Source: a virus
Length of the DNA: 31,363 nucleotides
Virus record (IMG/VR): IMGVR_UViG_3300040801_003632
Coordinates: 1-31,363 of that record
Direction: 5' to 3' (one strand)
In this document: positions 29,394 through 31,363 of the stretch, one piece after another
Numbering within the stretch: the first letter of the stretch is position 1
Layout: each line of letters begins with the position of its first letter
Program-made: the position numbers and the translations under genes
Notes under the pieces: model-generated
What the model was told of the DNA's origin: nothing
Seen by the model: only the letters and a program-made list of their open reading frames with translations
Databases searched by the model: none

Positions 29394-31363
29394 CCAGCTT
29401 GCAACGTCAGATTACCAACTAGCGTTACATCTGCCATTGTCAATGGATTAGAGAAAACTTCATTTTGTGGTATGCCTGGAGTATCCCAAAGGTAGCCTGT
29501 GAAGCGTAGTGTTGATCGCCAGTACGGTTTACCATCGTACCTAAGTGCTGCATAGTCTTGCCCCCCGTATGTAACTCGAGATAAGTACCAATAAGATGAA
29601 CCGTCCGTACCACCGGAGTGATAGGAAACCGCATTCATGTAGGCTATATAACGCGCGTTCATGCCGTGTGCTTGTGACGATACGCCGAAATCTATCTTGT
29701 GAATGTCGTCGTGACCGGACGATCGTTGCCCGAGAAGTTGCCCCTGTACATTTAGAGATGAAGAGCCCCATTCGCCGAGAAGCCACAAGCAAGAGGTTCC
29801 ATTTGCGTCTGCTTCTGGTACGTCACGGTTGAGGACGTAGCCCGATGTAAACCGTAGCTCCCCTGCTATCTCTAATGTGTCTATACCTACCGGAAAAGAA
29901 ACTCCCCCCTCAAACCGATGCACCCCTCCACCGGTCGTAACGTAGTTGATGTCCCGACCATCTCTCGCTTGTATCCGCATATCTCGGGTGTCTGCGTCGT
30001 CTGTCCACGGTTGGCCGGACTGGCGGTATGCGGTGATCTCGCTTTCAACTACGTTGTCACCTTCGAGTAGCAACAGGTCGTCTATTTTGCTCGTGCCGGA
30101 CAGGGTGATCTGTAGCGGGGCGGCGCTCATGTCTAGGCCGGTCGTGTCAATCGATGCTGCTACTGTGCCGTCAACTGTGAGTGAGACCGTGCTGCCGTTG
30201 CGCTTGAGATGGTAGTGGTGCCATGCGTTCGCGGGAGGTGGGGTAAAGGTGTCGGATGTGCCGACAGTACGGGCGATTTGCGCTACATTGTCTCCGCAAA
30301 GTCCCATTCCATTTTCGCGTAAAACGACAGATTGAAGACTTGCATTGCTATGCGGATAAGCACTCGAGATGTCTGTCCACGTGACGCCTGAATCAGTTGT
30401 GCGGGCGATTTCGCCTGATTGACCAACTGCCAAGCCTACTCCGTCATCGCAGAGAGTGACGGACAGGATTATCCAATGGTGCGGGTAGGCACTCGAGATG
30501 TCCGTCCACGTGACGCCCGAATCGGTTGTGCGGGCGATGTCCCCTGAGTCGCCGACAGCCAGACCCACTCCGTCGTCACGCAGGGCTACGGACCGGACGT
30601 TGCTGCTATGCGGATAAGCACTCGAGATGTCTGTCCACGTGACGCCTGAATCGGTTGTACGGGCGATTTGTCCGAGAACACCGACAGCCAGACCTACTCC
30701 GTCATCACGCAGTGCGACGGATAAGATACTTCCGCTATGCGGATAAGCACTCGAGATGTCTGTCCACGTGACGCCTGAATCAGTTGTGCGGGCGATTTCG
30801 CCTGATAGACCAACTGCCAAGCCTACTCCGTCATCGCGTAAAACGAGAGATTCAAAACTGAGATTTGTAAACTCATAAGATTCAAATATTTTTGTCCACG
30901 TGACGCCTGAATCGGTTGTACGGGCTATCGTTCCTAAGGCACCGGCAGCGAGCCCTACTCCGTCGTCACGCAGGACAATGCCAAAAATTGTTCTTGCATG
31001 CGGGTAGGCACTCGAGATGTCTGTCCACGTGACGCCTGAATCAGTTGTGCGGGCGATTTTTCCTGAGTCGCCGCCTACGAGTCCCACTCCATCATCGCGT
31101 AAGGCAATGCACCGAATCGAGTTGTGCGGGTAATTGCTAACATTAGACCATACTGAGCCGTGGTTTTCTGCATTGAAAAGAAACGCGAAACCACTTCCTA
31201 TGTTCACGCCCGTAAAACGGGTTCGCAGCTGTAACTTATTCTCCCGCCTCAACCACGCAGCCACCGACCAATCAGAGTCCGGTAAGTTGAAACTACTCGT
31301 GAGTACGCCACCTTGCCTCGCTTGGCCGTAAAAACCATCCTCAAGTGTTGTGTATCCACCGCC
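29390..31363 (-). CDS. Hub-fibre protein, C-terminal part with a seven-bladed propeller nested in a LamG-like domain
   Basis: The 3' part of the gene that begins at 2415 (1,423 residues in all; residues 806-1423 fall at 31246-29390, and the repeated 31247-31363 stretch is the overlap). LamG first half: DSDWSVAAWLRRENK...TGVNIGSGFAF. Then seven ~43-residue units (about 834-1130), each with LRDDGVGL and a G-x-I-A-R-T-T-D-S-G-V-T-W block (Asp-box) in six of seven. LamG second half: WHHYHLKRNGSTVSLTVDGT and KIDDLLLLEG. A C-terminal beta-rich region (ALRYDGKPYWRSTLRFTGYL) follows. Reading from a GTG at 31264 would miss the first half. Confidence 0.88.
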   Translation of the reverse strand, partial: GGGYTTLEDGFYGQARQGGVLTSSFNLPDSDWSVAAWLRRENKLQLRTRFTGVNIGSGFAFLFNAENHGSVWSNVSNYPHNSIRCIALRDDGVGLVGGDSGKIARTTDSGVTWTDISSAYPHARTIFGIVLRDDGVGLAAGALGTIARTTDSGVTWTKIFESYEFTNLSFESLVLRDDGVGLAVGLSGEIARTTDSGVTWTDISSAYPHSGSILSVALRDDGVGLAVGVLGQIARTTDSGVTWTDISSAYPHSSNVRSVALRDDGVGLAVGDSGDIARTTDSGVTWTDISSAYPHHWIILSVTLCDDGVGLAVGQSGEIARTTDSGVTWTDISSAYPHSNASLQSVVLRENGMGLCGDNVAQIARTVGTSDTFTPPPANAWHHYHLKRNGSTVSLTVDGTVAASIDTTGLDMSAAPLQITLSGTSKIDDLLLLEGDNVVESEITAYRQSGQPWTDDADTRDMRIQARDGRDINYVTTGGGVHRFEGGVSFPVGIDTLEIAGELRFTSGYVLNRDVPEADANGTSCLWLLGEWGSSSLNVQGQLLGQRSSGHDDIHKIDFGVSSQAHGMNARYIAYMNAVSYHSGGTDGSSYWYLSRVTYGGQDYAALRYDGKPYWRSTLRFTGYLWDTPGIPQNEVFSNPLTMADVTLVGNLTLQAG
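30265..31155 (-). repeat. Tandem ~129-bp repeats coding for the beta-propeller
   Basis: Near-identical blocks such as CTCGAGATGTCTGTCCACGT recur at about 30362, 30491, 30620, 30749 and 31010 (one divergent copy between the last two), a period of 129 bp or 43 codons. Blades 2-7 share most of their DNA, so they expanded recently. Confidence 0.9.
31247..31363. repeat. Terminal direct repeat, right copy
   Basis: Identical to bases 1-117. See the left copy; the unit length is 31,246 bp. Confidence 0.93.

Noticed and set aside
30265-31155. Regular repeats resembling a CRISPR array
   Set aside because: The repeats are in frame, code for propeller blades, and lack unrelated spacers.

Overview
The window is one complete temperate siphovirus-type genome, assembled as a linear contig. 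Its first 117 bases recur exactly as its last 117 (31247-31363), and one reading frame runs across the joined ends. The real molecule is therefore most simply a 31,246-bp circle, opened inside a tail-fibre gene. The host looks Gram-negative: the phage carries lipobox lipoproteins and Rz-like spanin candidates. The attachment site carries the 3' half of a tRNA-Val(UAC) gene, without an encoded CCA. The host genus cannot be fixed from sequence alone; a spirochaete is only a guess.

Layout, read on the minus strand (descending coordinates, the direction of most genes). The late operon starts near 15340 with a promoter-like sequence, then a nested hairpin terminator at 15182-15250. HNH endonuclease, small and large terminase, a portal-MuF fusion, prohead protease, HK97-type capsid, connectors and tail completion proteins, major tail protein, tail chaperones with a -1 frameshift site (A AAA AAC), tape measure, and a 1,423-aa hub-fibre follow. 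The fibre gene runs off the left edge at base 1 and continues from the right edge to 29390. A lysis/exit cassette follows: lipase-like protein, lipoprotein, XhlA-like protein, papain/C39-like protein, holin-like protein, and two overlapping coiled-coil membrane ORFs. Almost all neighbours overlap by ATGA or a few bases, so translation is tightly coupled. Next come attP (26598-26640) and a tyrosine integrase.

The early operon runs from 22637 down to about 15330: an Arc-like RHH repressor, a small protein, a Bro-N/KilAC antirepressor, a ParB-like protein, a MazG-like protein, small DNA-binding proteins, a tRNA-like element, a replication initiator with an internal iteron origin, and a second (XerC/D-type) recombinase. 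Facing it at 22743 is a second RHH repressor, followed by three AT-richer plus-strand cargo genes and a 158-bp duplication.

The most interesting system is the control region. Two divergent RHH repressors flank a 105-bp operator segment, and an antirepressor lies in the opposing operon. This is the arrangement of the P22 immI (arc-ant/mnt) locus, but here it drives the whole early operon and no CI/Cro-like gene is visible. A 15-bp operator-like motif, AACCTAC-N3-GAATT, occurs twice there and once more 2.5 kb away, before a small TPR-like gene. Other notable points are a seven-bladed propeller apparently inserted into a LamG-like domain of the fibre, two-frame coding in the spanin region, an unusual integrase active site, and a degenerate tRNA-like element.
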